Positions 13,266 through 30,300 of a DNA stretch of 64,000 bases are shown here, in pieces. Every line of letters begins with the position of its first letter. The first letter of the stretch is position 1. Source of the stretch: Nephromyces sp. MM_2019. Lineage: Eukaryota; Apicomplexa; Aconoidasida; Nephromycida. Location of the stretch: assembly GCA_015657535.1 (NCBI GenBank), contig JADHZB010001798.1, forward strand, positions 1-64,000. The letters run 5' to 3'. The position numbers and the translations under genes were made by a program. Below the pieces are notes generated by a model. That model was not told the origin of the DNA. It ran no database searches and was given only the letters and a program-made list of their open reading frames with translations.

Positions 13266-16200
13266 TTACCGGCTAAAACTACCTCCTACTACCCCTGGAA
13301 TTTCCTCATCAACACTACCGTGCTAAGCACCATCACGACACACAAGCACATTAATCTTTCCTACACACAATTACAAGCCTTACTGTATGTGCACTGCGAT
13401 AAGAAAATAAAATCAGCTTCACTAAAGGAACGCACACACACATAAATCGGGGAAAGCCACGAAGCTTGCGCGTTTCAAGTCTTACAAGTGTGAAAGAGCT
13501 TGCAATACAAGGCGAGGCACTGCTAGATATAAATTCGCACGCACAAACGCAGGCACGCAGGCACACAAACGGACACCAACACACACACACACACACCAGC
13601 ACACCAATACACACACATAGCAAAACGACGAAAAAACATAGCTTTAGAAAAAGCTTCACATTTTCTACTTAATAAAGAATAACACATACACGAGCCTCAA
13701 ATCGACCGAATTTGCAGTCATTCCTTATCTTCTTCACATCAGAAGCAACTCGCGGCAAAAAATTTCGCACACACTTACTACTTTGCTTAATCCCATGGCA
13801 CTTAGAGCTCCAAGGGCTCCGTGCAAACCAACGATGAGGATTGCCAGTAAAATAGAAGGAAAATTAGGAGGTTTCACTTCAGCGATGCGACCAGCCTCAT
13901 CTCTCTTAGCCTACACAAATCAGTCAATAAAGAAAACACACACACAAACACACATCATCCGATAGAGTAAACACGAGCGAATCAAGCAAGTCACTTTGCT
14001 AAACTCACACTGCAAAGTCTAGTTATCATTATAAACTGTGAGATAGAGTTTAGGATAACAGGCGCCGATACATTACACTGACAAAAGCAATCAATATTCA
14101 GTGAAAGAGCCTGCATGATGTCAAAGCAAGAAGAATTTCGCACAAAAAAATCTCCTTTAAAGCCTATAACCACAGCACCACACCTTCTGCTAGAAAAAAG
14201 CTATCCAAATCGTCTCAATACGCTAAAATGCAGGCAAGTTGGTAATCGTGTGTGCTGAGAGCTTTTATTCTCAATATATAGCATTTTCAGTGCGAGAAAA
14301 CCTCATCTTCAAACCTGAGGAGCTCCACGATTAGCGATAACTCCAATGGAAATCATTAAGCTTAAAGCCATAGATGGGGAGCTCAAAGGAGGAATGAATA
14401 GCCCAACAATGGCAAGAGGCAGCATATACATTGAGATAGTTCTAAACCTTGCGAAAGACGATCTAGAGGGTAAACAAATAGGCAAACCTCATTGTAAAAA
14501 GCGATTAAAATTAGCTAAAAGAAAGTGTTTGTGTGAAAAAGTGTGTGTGAGCGGGTGCTCGCGTGCAAGAAAATATTTGCATGAAAGTGTGTGTGTGCTG
14601 TGCAATTAAGCGTGTAAGTGCGTGCGATGCAGAGAATGTGTGCAAACCAGTGCATATGTGTGTTCAAGCCTGTGTGTTTGCACGCCAGTGCATGATTCCA
14701 AGTAAGCGTGTGCATGCCAGCGATTATGCGCGTGCAAGAAAATATGCAAGATTCCGTGTGTGTGCGAAATTTCGTGTGCGCAAGATTAGCGTAAAACAGC
14801 TTGCTGTAACTGTAGCAGAGGATCAGTGTAAGCCTAATAATGAATTTTCCTCTTTCTCTATTCAAAAACACCAGAAGCATGCAGTAAATTAACACGCAAC
14901 CTTATTATGTATTCGACGAAAAAACCAAATTTAGGCAGTGTATATACAACGCCATGTTGTAAACAGTAAAATCTGCTAGCAATTCAAATAACACACATAC
15001 AATAAGGCTTAATTGTTTGAAGCTTCAGAGTAGCAAGTTAAGCCAGGAAAAGAGATATTTTATGCCAGCAACGCACACAGGAACTACATGCAAACGCTTG
15101 CATAAGTACACTTGGAGAGTAAAAACTTGTTACCCGTTAAGATAGCTGTATATACACAAATGGTTAGTAACACAGATGGTACCACACACATGTGCCCACG
15201 CACATGTACCCACACACATACATGCACCAACACACATGCACCCAAATACACAAACCGATATATTGGCACTTACACGCACTATAAAGCCACATGGTAATGC
15301 ACAAGTTCACGCGAAAAACTACCTACAGACACACAACTTTACGCACACACATACACATAACTTCACCCACATACAGACTCACACAATCACCAATATGCAC
15401 ATACAAAGTTACATAAAAATGGATACACACAAGCATACACACACACCCACATACTCACTCAAAAGTTTCTTTTCTACTACCTTTGGAAGATCCCTCCTTC
15501 TACCTTGTTAATACCAAGAGTTAGGCCTAGCAAACTGTTAACTAAGCCAGTTCCATACTTCGCACTCAAAATCTTATTCTTTAGAATTGGAGACCATTCT
15601 ACAGTATTCAAATACTCAGCAGAGAATTCGCTAGGAATATCATCAAATTGCCTAGTAGAAGCGAGTTGAAGAGGTAGGAGGATAAGGCAAAATTTACTAT
15701 GAAAAACATCAAAAATCCACACAATGCAACTAAGGGATAAGACTAGATGTGATAGCGCACACATAAACAGGAAAATGCACCGTGTATGCATGTATTGACA
15801 CCTATGCAAACACATGTAAAGTAGCTAACACACAAATGCAAAATCCTACACACACACACGTGCACCCCATTACACACATATGGACACCCCCCCCCACATA
15901 CATATGTTTATCCCCTACATACACATGCCTTTACATACACCCCCCTACACACACACATTACCTTTTCTCTGGGGCTGAGAGCTGAGAGCCACGTCTACCA
16001 ACCTGCTGTGCTAACTGGGAAAAGCTATATAACTCCATACTAAGAAGCTTATTAGATGTGGAGTACCACTGATCTTTCAGCCTTAATTTCTCCTTTGGAG
16101 GAAGCTTATTGTCTTCAATAAATCTCTCATAAGCTTCTTCTATCTCAGCCAATGAAGCATTAGATGAGAGCTTAAGACGCTTGAAAAAAGCAGTATCTTT

Positions 16201-17812
16201 TTCATCTGTTTGGAGAGCAGAAAGCACACACAAGGTGGGTGAGGTAGGTGTATGTAGGGGGGTTACTTTGGGTGTTTTTTTGTGTGTAGAGCAGTTTCTC
16301 GCGTGTGTTGCGTGTAGAACAGGTTCTCGTGCGTCTTCTATGTTTTCCTATGCAGAGCATGTTCTCGCTCGTTTTGTGTGTTATTGTATATAGAATGTGC
16401 ATGACGTGTGTGTGGAGACAGGGAGCCCACGGAGCCTCGTGCATATAAGATGCTAAATTCGCCTATAAATTCCAATGAATGTAGATGTTGCTTTCAGATT
16501 ATGCATATTTTTTCTTTTCAAGATATCTAGTGCGTTTTCCTAGAGTGCGTATGTGTGTGCATGTTGCCTATGTGTATGGATGGCTGTGTTTGAGCATGTG
16601 CTACCAATGTGTGTGCGTCGCTAGTATAAAAGGTTAAACCATACGCAAGAAACCTTGGCTGAAGCTTGACTAGGCTGAAGAAGCAAGCAGTTTCGAGTAG
16701 AAAGGTAGACTACCATCCATCTTCATTGCAACGATAAATCCTAGAATAGAGAAACTAATAATAAGCAGTTTAGATTTAGCACAAAAATAAAATCAAGCTT
16801 ATTTTTCGCTGATTCGGGTTTTTACGCATGCACTGTAGCTGATAAACCTCTAGGCATACACAAGATAAATTTTTCCGATCAAGCAGCAAAAAAAGGGATA
16901 CCCATGCCATTACCATACTACTCACACACGCACAAAGCAGTGGCCATACAAAGAATAGCAACCATAAAAGTAAGCAAATGACACACACAGAATGAATAGC
17001 ACCTTAACCACACAAAAAAGCCCCGTGAACACAAGGAATGCAGCCTCAATCACCCAAACCTCCCACCCACACACACACAAAACACTACCCAGTATACCAA
17101 GAGATTCATTCTTTGTCTTATAATATTCTTCATCTAGATCACCATCCGAATCAGATTTCCACAGGAGCCTGAATACTTTGGTAAAAGGGTTCGCACACAC
17201 GCGCGTTAGACCAGAGGAATGCCATCCTAAGCACTTTTTCCCCAACTTATGAGATCCATGCCGATTCGGTTCAAAGCAGCCGAAATCGAGAGGATTAAAG
17301 AAGGGGACAGCATCGCCGTAGCATGCTCCAATTGGGAGTATAAATTTTTTTCCAGGCAAATAACTAGCAGGAAAAAGAGGAGGACTCACATAACCTCCGA
17401 GATATTTGTTTGACTGTGAGGATTTTAGAGTATAAGAAGCAAGAGGCAGCCTTCTTCCTCCATTTACTTGTGTGCGTGAGCACCCCTGTTGACCTTCAAA
17501 GTCATCAAAAGAGTGTGTTTCTCGGCTAAAAAGAGGGTTTTTACGATCCAATTTCGGGTAAAAAGGCCATTGGAAGGTGGAAGATGCAGGAGAATGAGGA
17601 GCTGAAGTAGAGTGAAGTTGAGCGCAAGAAGTAGAGCGAAATGGAGCTGAAGCAGAGTGAAGTTGAGTGCAATAAATAGAGTGAAAACATCCTGAAGAAG
17701 CAACAGCATAAAGCAACCCTAAACAAGCTAACAAATCTCTTCCTAGTGCTTTGTTCGAGAGTCTCATGAAAGTGCACAAGGGGATAAAATACAGCAGGCT
17801 AGCCTGCCACAT
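13266..17812 (-). CDS. Plastid-type membrane protein with J-like domain (CPP1/DUF3353-like?)
   Basis: Multi-exon minus-strand gene. Exons seen: 17812-17098, 16740-16714, 16205-15962, 15651-15504, 14441-14315, 13910-13779 and 13322-13266 (stop at 13266-13268). Phases agree except between 15504 and 14441, where at least one small exon is missing from my model. The first ATG is 17812; a Met at 17767 gives a classic signal peptide (MRLSNKALGRDLLACLGLLY, then AVASSG). A Ser/His/Arg-rich stretch almost free of acids follows, so the leader is bipartite as for secondary plastids. Exons 2-3 encode FFKRLKLSSNASLAEIEEAY, which resembles helices I-II of a J domain, but there is no HPD motif. Two hydrophobic exons follow: LPLAIVGLFIPPL... 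at 14315-14441 and FPSILLAILIVGLHGALGA... at 13779-13910. A J-like domain without HPD followed by membrane spans is the layout of chaperone-like protein of POR1 (CPP1, DUF3353). That name is tentative; coding status and targeting are firmer. Confidence 0.72.
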
Positions 17813-19320
17813 ACTGAGAAGCGAGCTTTTCAAAGCGAATGCCAGAAACCTACAAAAACACCACTAAATCACCAAAGAAAAAGTTGCAGCGTATTCATCA
17901 CGACAATCCGCTGAATATTTTGAGAAATCGTCAAAGCTCCCTCCATTTCACGATACAAATTTCCTTTTCTGTGCTTTAGAGGGGGTAGCTTCGCACACGT
18001 ATATATGCGTACCACGTGCGCGTGTTAATCACGTCAAGGCGACTACGAAGCAGAAGATGGCAGAATCACAGCATTTGAATCAATGGAGATGGAAACAGAG
18101 TAATTTGAAGACGGGGAAAAGTATTGAATTTTCCGTGGAAAAAAACATGAAAGCGCCACGTTGCGATTTTTCAAAGTGTAAAAAAGGAGAATTCCATCGA
18201 AATGTATGAAACAGGAACCACTAATGTATACACAACCTACAGGTTATGATGTGCCAGTAAGGCAGAGTATCTACGAAGCCACAGGGGTGATCCTGTAGCC
18301 TACCAAAAAGTTAATGACAGGTGTACATACACTCATCTATAAGTGTACATACATCAATAATATACATTTGAGTTCAAATCGTAGGCAAAAACTTGGTAAA
18401 GAGCTCATTTTATCGCTTTTTGAAGTGAAAAATGCCGTCTTCAAAGAGAAGAAACAGAAAATTCAGGTATAAGTGTAACATAAAATACTATAGCAAGAAG
18501 GGAGAAATTGGAGTTAAATTGGCATTAAAAACAGAGGAAAAAAAGGAGGAGCTTAACACGAGAAAAAAACTGCAAAACATTGGAAAATGGGAGAAAAAAC
18601 TAAAGAGGATCCAATAAAAGGAGGGAGCCTAATAGGCACCACAAGCTAGAGAGGATGAGGAAGATCACGAAGCTCATGAAGAAATGGTATGAGATTAGTA
18701 GATTGCGTGCGAAATCAGGAGTAGGGAGCCTAATAGGCACCACAAGCTAGAGAGGATGAGGAAGACCACGAAGCTAATGAAGAGATGGTATGAGACTAGT
18801 AGATAGTGTGTGAAATTTTCATCCAAAGAAGAAGTGATTCTACGATAATGGGAAACTCCAAGAAGCAGTAATGATAAACCAACGCAAAGTATCAAAGGAG
18901 GAAAAGGTACACAAATATAAGATCAAATCGCAGAGAAAAGGAGATTTTTTCGTGGAAGGATGTATCTCAAATCCAAGTTGGATAAATTGCACTAGGCTAA
19001 AGAAGGAGAAAACGAAGAAAACTCTGATATTGCTGCATGCAGCTTGGTTGCAAATTCTGCTGCATTTATGTGGTAAAACGCCTTTGGATTTTTATCCATC
19101 CTTTATATATAAGGAACTAGTGCTTTACTTTGTTTGATGACACTCTGTAAAGGGGTTTATTACTTCTTTGAGAAGTAACTCTGGCAATTACATGGACGCA
19201 TAGAAGAAGTAGCATCATTGCAGTGAAATCATTGCCCGTTGGGACTTGGCTATGTTTTATCTTTACCGTCTAAATAGTTTAAATACGTAGTTTTTTGTCA
19301 GGAAATCGCAGCTTTTTCAG
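17813..19320. other. Intergenic, purine-rich, with tandem duplication
   Basis: No exon is supported. The plus strand is purine-rich from about 18420 to 19010. Two TGTACATACA motifs occur 22 bases apart (18322-18331 and 18344-18353), and there is a 101-base tandem duplication at 18623-18820. Confidence 0.5.
18623..18820. repeat. Tandem duplication, 101-base unit, two copies
   Basis: The unit begins GGGAGCCTAATAGGCACCAC at 18623 and again at 18724. The copies differ at only a few positions (for example ATCACGAAGCTC versus ACCACGAAGCTA), so the duplication is recent. Confidence 0.9.
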
Positions 19321-19558
19321 ACGACTTTGCAACGCTCCCATTGCAAATGTCCCCACTATTTCGCCACAAGTTTGACTCCTTGTAGCACCGTCGTAACTCC
19401 AATGATCATTTCGCCACATAACACCTCTATCAGCGACATTCCTATAAAAAATTTGCTTCTATTAACTTTTTGTATAGCCGGCAAGGCACTTATTGGCTTA
19501 AGTCGCTTCATATCTGACCTGCTGATGAAGCCTGTTCTTGTTGAAATTCAAGACACAC

Positions 19559-21428
19559 TAGTGAACCAGCCTGCTTCATTTGGAATTGCTCCATCTCGAG
19601 TATTCTGCATCTTTTTGAGCTTGTTATGTGTGCGTGTGCTGGTGCTGTGCGCACTTCAATGAGTAATCTAGATGCACATCGCTTGACTTCGAAAAGCGCT
19701 TAAATCATCTGCTTTACACGAATATTTTCTCGAGTTCAAACAAGCAGTGAATGTTTAAAAACTTGCAGGTAAACATTACACTCCCTCCTAGTCTACCATG
19801 GATGTGGGTTTCTACTGTCTCACGGCAAATTCCCTCTTTTTGAAGCATGACATGCACAGAGAAATTTGGGAGTTTAATTAGCTTGAAGTGGCTCGAATCT
19901 GGGAATCGAGAGGAACTTGAATATTGTGTGTCCGTAGGTATTTCTATGTGTGGGTAGGTGCTTCTGTGTGTGCGTGCGGGTAGGTGTATATTTGTGTGTA
20001 GGTAGGTGCTTTTCTGTGTGGGCGGGTTTTTCTGTGTGATTGTACAGTGACTAAAACGGGAGAAAAAAATCAACACTTCGGCTTATTTTGAGCCTTCTTA
20101 AAAGGCTTACATATGTTCATAATATGCAACCATCGCCCAATCTTCACGCCAGTTACTGCCAGTCCAGAGACATACAAACTTCACTGCCGTGAATCTCATC
20201 GAAAGATAGATTACGCAACTTCCAGAAAAAACATCGATAAGCTGCTCGGGAATAAGCCTTGCACTTCCTCTGAAGTAAGAAGATCCCCTTTTCTTTATTT
20301 CATCCAAAGTTTCAGTAAGAAAAGCAGCTCTTCTGTCATCACAAAAGTGCCTGCCTCTCATACTCTCCCCTTCACCAAGCATTTAATAGATTTTTCTTGT
20401 CAGAGAATACAAAAATTTACCTTTCCTCACTAATAGAAATCCATTTGCTTGAAATATCTTCATTTTAAAGTGGATTTTATAGAATTTCAAAGTTTATTAT
20501 ATTTTTGCAAATTAACGAAATGTTCCATACCAATTTCATCAATTTTATCGATTTCGATACAAATTTCCTTAAAAAAATATTCAAACATAGGCTGAGCAGT
20601 ATGATTTCATAGTATATATATCCTAGCGAAAAACGCACACACACAAGCTGAGCAACATGATTTCATGGTATATATATCCAAGTATGAAACTAGGATTATT
20701 TCTGTTTCCACAAACAACAAAAGATACATTTATCACAACCTCTACGACTTCAATCGAATCCTCAACGCCATAAGCAGAGATACGAAAAATCTCCCACAAT
20801 ATCAGCATTTACTCCTCCGTTGGGATTTTTTCTTTAGTGGTGTACATACAGCTATATCCTTCTCGCTGAGGCTCTTAAACACGAGAAAGCCAACTTCTGT
20901 ATCAGCTGCTTTTGTATTTATTCGTAAATTCTTCTTCAATACGAGCGAGAAGATAAGCACATATATATATTCTAGTATATGTGTATACGCCCTTTACCTT
21001 TTGCCACCCACAGTAACCTTCCATCAACTCTTTATAAACCCGGAAAAAAGCCAAAACATAAAATTAAAGGCTCTCTTCCACGCTAGCACATTCGTTTTAG
21101 GTGATGAAAAAGGCTTCATCATCAGATTTTTCTGCAGCTATTTCAGTGGATTATGTTAAACATAGAATAGAACTCTCCTTAAGAATATTGTATAATTCTT
21201 GGAAAAAAATTCAATATAAAACGCATCTTTCAGTGCCTATTTATTGCTTTTTTTGAAGCTCCTATCATCTTCGTATCTTCATCTGCGAAATGTTCATCAA
21301 AAAAAAATTTTCGGTTGGAAAAACAAACGTCAAATCATTATAGCTCCCCTTTTTCTCTTGCCTCCCATGATTCACTTTTGCCCTCATTTTCTTTTTTCTT
21401 TTAGCTTTCTCAACGTCAAAATATGGGC
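19559..21428 (-). CDS. Unidentified multi-exon gene, partial model
   Basis: Open, splice-bounded segments follow one another on the minus strand. From upstream: a lysine-rich exon starting at 21428 (GPYFDVEKAKRKKKMRAKVN..., 3' end unclear); 20933-20850 (KNLRINTKAADTEVGFLVFK...SEKDIA), with donor GTATGT; a segment starting at 20790 (IFRISAYGVEDSIEVVEVV..., end unclear); 20457-20421 (IFQANGFLLVRK); 20369-20157 (ESMRGRHFCDDRRAAFLTET...QLIDVF); 19898-19780 (SSHFKLIKLPNFSVHVMLQK...); and probably 19619-19559 (KKMQNTRDGAIPNEAGWFTS). Phases agree from 20457 down to 19780. I recognise no family. The 3' end is unsolved: a hydrophobic open frame on the same strand at about 19540-19355 (ending GVTTVLQGVKLVAK, then stop) is attractive but needs a 22-base intron or another exon. 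The plus strand over 19330-19660 is also open and hydrophobic, so strand is not certain there. Confidence 0.42.
20665..21159 (+). other. 164-codon open frame antisense to the minus-strand model
   Basis: ATG 20665 opens a frame of 164 codons (MVYISKYETRIISVSTNNKR...). It is unusually long for this AT-rich stretch, but it overlaps minus-strand exons with better splice borders (20850-20933 and the one starting at 20790) and resembles no family that I know. It is listed because strand choice here is unsettled. Confidence 0.2.
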
Positions 21429-22761
21429 CTAGATGGAGCCCAAAGAACGCCAAACTAATAGAAGCGTTTACAAAGTATCTGCATCATATCAATATATCTG
21501 ATTTTAGGGCGAGAAGAAGCGATAATCTCAGCGTAAGGCGTGAAAAACCGCGTTTTTCGTAGATTTATATGCAGGAAAAAGATTAAATCCTCCAAATGAT
21601 GATATATATACAGCACACACATGAAGAAACCCAACTGTCCAAAAGCTTATAAAATGCGCTTTTCTTTGAGAAATATTTCTCTCTTCAATACCTTTAGCAA
21701 TAGGTTAGTTACGGCATATTCGCTGCCTTGGAAACATTCTAATTGAAAAATTAAAGACTAAGTCGACCTCTAAGAATGCACATAAAATGCACTTATCCAT
21801 CAAGCATAAACTGCTTGAAAAGTAACGTGCAGAGGTGACTACTGCGATTTTTTCCCAGATACACTGGGATAAAAAATGGGTAATAACTAGCCTTGCGTAC
21901 CTCAGAAACACAAGAAAAAAAACACATCAACTAGGATTACCTACATAAAGAAGACCCAAGGCTATGTATCTGAACACACACACAAAGACAGATGCACGCA
22001 TATCGCACGTACGCTTAAAAACACATGGAATACGCGCATTGATTTCTGCTTTTAAAATATAATTAAAAACACACATCAAGATGTCATACTACTCCTAAAT
22101 TCACGCATTCCACACATCCTTGTGCTCAAATAACGATATTTCAAATGTGAGAACTTAACTCACGTGCGAGTACACACGTACCAACAGGTCCACACAGAAG
22201 AACACAAGGACCACTGGCATATGGACAAAACTCCGCCACAAACATGCCATACAAATCTCATACAAGCACACACCAGCATTTCTTTATCAGTTGAAATAGC
22301 ACACATCTAAAAATTACCTGCTTCTGGAGGAAAAAACTTTATAAAAACACAGAAAGCAGTGAAAAGATGACAAAGCTACAACCTGTATATACAGTCATAT
22401 CATGAAGGAATATATTACTATTGCCTCTTGAAAAAGGAATCGACGCTCAACATGGCAAAACATCTACGAATCAAGGATGCACCAACGAAGTCCACGGTGT
22501 AGACTCTTCCCAGATTATATAAGCATCATTACTTATATACATACATCGTTATATATAGGTACTTCAAATATATTCATATCAACTATATAAACACACACCT
22601 ATATGCCGCATTCTTAAGACGCCACATTAGTATCCATGTACATACATTGCTATCTCCGCTATTATTCCAATAAGTGGCTGATAAGGCATAGTCCTATAAT
22701 CAAGACAATCCTTCTTATTTAGTGCTCCAGCCATTTTTCTAAAGGAGTATAAATATATAAT

Positions 22762-23061
22762 ATGTATCGCTCAGTAGATTTCCCTTATCTTATTACTTCA
22801 TATCGAACTAGAAACAATCTTGGGGTCCTCAGTGAGCTCCTTCTGAAGCCCTCTTTCGACTTGTGGTCGCCAGTGTTTACACACTATGCGTTTTCTACTA
22901 ATTTAACACACTTCATATCCTCTTTTTCGCTGTTGCTCGAATTTTTCAAAGCTTTAACTGCGGATGAAACAAGTTCCAGCTACAAAGGTGGACTCCTCAT
23001 CCTTTGGGATTATATTCAAGATCAAAAAGGCAACCTTAAAGTTGCCTATAACAAAAATTGA
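22762..23061 (+). other. 99-codon open frame, possible small gene
   Basis: ATG 22762 to the stop at 23059-23061 (MYRSVDFPYLITSYRTRNNL...). The composition is protein-like, with a hydrophobic middle. No family and no splice context were recognised, so this may be chance. The rest of 21430-23448 shows no exon that I can support. Confidence 0.22.
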
Positions 23062-23448
23062 AAAGGTGCAACAAAGCATCCAATCATCCATATAGATACA
23101 ATCCATAAAATATACATCTATACATATACAATGTATGAAAAGATAGTCCAAAAGTACAGCAGGGGTGTTTTAAAAGTGTTAAGCATACAAGGGAATATCC
23201 ACTACTTTTGGGGGAGGATACACACACACACAGGAGCGCCGTGGATTTTTCCTTCACAAACCTACAGAGTGTGGTTAAGTCGGCTAATGTGTGTCAAATG
23301 TGCCTGAAAGCCGCTGTCCGCAAGGAGCTAAATCCTTAGAGATGGAAAGCCTTGTTTTGCTCCCTTATATATTCTAGCATAATTGAAAAAACTCATCTTC
23401 AACACTCGGTTTCACCTAAGAAATCATCATTCATTACGCAAAAAATCT

Positions 23449-27350
<3,902 letters not shown>

Positions 27351-30300
27351 GAGGAGTTATGAAGAAAATTATACCACAAACGACGAGGAAATGCATCGTA
27401 GTCATGATGAGGTTGGTGGCACACGAAATCATTTTCCAAAAACTGAAATTTTCCTTCAGCAATATGCTTATCCCAGGTAAAGCTGGAAACTTTCTCATCT
27501 AACAAATAAATGCACCAAATTATCTGCAAGTCCAGGACACTGCACCTACTTGGTGTCAGCTTATCGAAGAGTATTTCAAATTGCTCTTTCCAATTGTGGC
27601 ATCGTTATGCCTTTAAAAATATGGAGAAAGAGCAAAATAATGTACGGAGTTATAAAAATGTGCTTTGAACCACGCCGGGTGATCATTATGAAAACTGTTA
27701 AATAAGTGAAAGCTGAAAAATGAAATTAACGGTACAAGCCACAATTATAGCATAATATATCGAATACTAATATGTTTTACCCATTGGAATTGAATACCGA
27801 ATGGTAAAAAAAAAGTCCATGCTGTAAACGAAGATTACAAGATGGTACACTAAGAGAAGCAATTCCGACATCAAGCCCGTTACTTTTGTGGTAAGTTTCT
27901 TGTGGATTGCCGCAGTTCAATGTTTGAAAAAATTCTGCTCGCACCTTTTGCATACGCTTCGAGTAATTTAGTTACATAATAGCAATGGCTGTACAAATTA
28001 CAAATCCAGCATTTACAGATTCAAAATTGTTTCTTCTATGGTTTGCCGAAAGGACCTTTGAGCACAAAATTATATATAAAACATGGCAAGGACCAATCTG
28101 CCCTCTTCTAGCAAAAATTTTAAAGGTTTTTCTTGTTTCATACTAACAAATCTATTCATCATTCAAGTATTTTAGGTAAGGCTGTATCCCCACTATAAAA
28201 AGAAAATAGGTTACCTGAAAGTTCGAGAAATCAACTTTTTTAAAGAAAAGCACAAATTTAATTTTGTGACTTTGATAAAAGATTGCCGTGGAATACTCCA
28301 GATATGTGCATGCACTTCAAAAATAGACAATGAATGCACTAAGCTTTAAATTAGTATAGTCATGGGTAGAAAATCTAAAGTTTGCAACTTAAGACTGTAA
28401 AAGGTTGTGGGAGTATTAGCTGCAAAACCACTGTGTTTACAATGTCTCATCATTCACAGCAAATGCAAGCATTGGAAATTTTTTTTCATCAGGTGGTGCT
28501 TCCTCTTGTAAGGACTACGGGGCAAATTGCTTGCAACAAACCTTTAATACTAAATTTTCTTCCTGGAGTGTAGCTTTTAGTTTAATCCGATAAGCGTTGT
28601 CTGCCATGATATGAAATTTTAGACACAAGAACGTAAATAGACTCTGTGAGTATAACTAATGTCTTTTTTCTAATGAAACAGATCTCAATTTACAATCTCA
28701 ACTTCAGTAACAAATACTACTATGAAAGTAAAAGAATTCTTCAAGAATCCTAGAATACAATCCAGCAATATACTAGTTTACAGTTGCAGTAAAGTCAGTG
28801 TACGTCACTTGTTAAAACGTGTCGCTCAAAGAAGAGTCTATTTCTTTATCCTTGAGCCGCTAACAGCTGCTGTATCAAAGAAACTTTGTGGTTCCTACAT
28901 TTCTTATTTTCACTTAAAATTTGACCCTTTCCCACGGTGTGAACCGTATCAAGAGAAACACCAAAAAAAAGCGAAAATACTGCAGAATGGATTCTGGTGC
29001 TCCTGCAAAAGGGCTAATGAAAATGCAGAACTCGGGTAATCAGGTGCACGTCATCATGCCTGCTGGAAAAAGACTACCGCGTTTTTGTATTCCTTTATAG
29101 CTACTACCTTACATTTGATAACTATGACTATTTTTTTTGTGTATAAATATCATAGGTATTTGAAAATCAATTTTTGCTGCTCTCTGGCTATTTCAGAAAT
29201 GAAAAAACGCATTTTTTGTAACCCACAATTACAGGGTCATAGTAGATGGTTTCATTCGGTACGGCTTTTCTACATTATTTGGTCGCATGCGCTGTACCTG
29301 CAATATCTTTAGGGGTGACTAGTGCTTATATTATTTCGTCCCTGCTTATTGTGCATTTATTTATATTTAGAGTGGGAACTATTCTGTATACCTTAGAAAA
29401 ATCGCTTCTTTGCTTTGTGTGGTTCGCAGTAAAAGCAAGTTTCACTGGCATGATTCGATTTATGCGTATACGTGTGGACCTCCATCCTGAGTTCTCGTGT
29501 GAATTATGTTTATTGACGCACTCACTCCTTCATAAATTAATGGTAGCAACATTCCAAAGTTATTAGGACACTCTAAAATCATCAACAGCTTTGCCGACTT
29601 TGCTCCTCTCTTGCTTAAACTTTCAATACTTGAGATATTCGGAAGTGATCTATCAACTTTCTATAGCCATTCTCATTTAATTTAAGTGATTCTATTAAGT
29701 GTCCCGTAAAATGCTAAGCAGTAGCAAGCTGCGATTTTTAGTAATATCTCGCATATATGCTATTATGGCTCCTCTTTTTAAGTTTGCATGCGCTTACACT
29801 TTACGCTCTGTGCTGTGCCGAGAGTTAGCTTGCAAGGCTTTCTACAATTTGTGTTATTAGCTGCTTATCATGGTGTGAGCCTTTAGCGCAGCATGTTGCA
29901 TTAGCACAGTATGAAAAAGTGAGTCGGTTTCGATACGTTACAATCATTCTCAGCAGCTTCTGCTCTGATATTTCTATATGGAGCTCTGTATATTTCCCAG
30001 TTAAAAGAATAACAGCCAAGCAAATAGCTTAAGGCGATTCATGCATTATAGTTTGTGTCATACATAACGCCTAGCAGTCTCAGTTATCCTTATACAGCTA
30101 CTGATAGGCCCAATACATCCTAGTGTAGTTCACGCCTCCTTAGCTAAGCAGGGTTGCCTAAACCCAGTGCCAGTCTCTGCTGGCATATATATCGATGCCG
30201 TATCTACGATTTCATTACGTCCTCACCAGCCTTACGACTGCATGCTCAGCCGCACCGCGCGAACTCAAAAAATTCTGTCGAACAAACATTGAGTGCTGAA

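Noticed and set aside
18360..18390. GTTCAAATC resembling a tRNA B box
   Set aside because: The flanks cannot form a T stem and no A box or acceptor stem fits.
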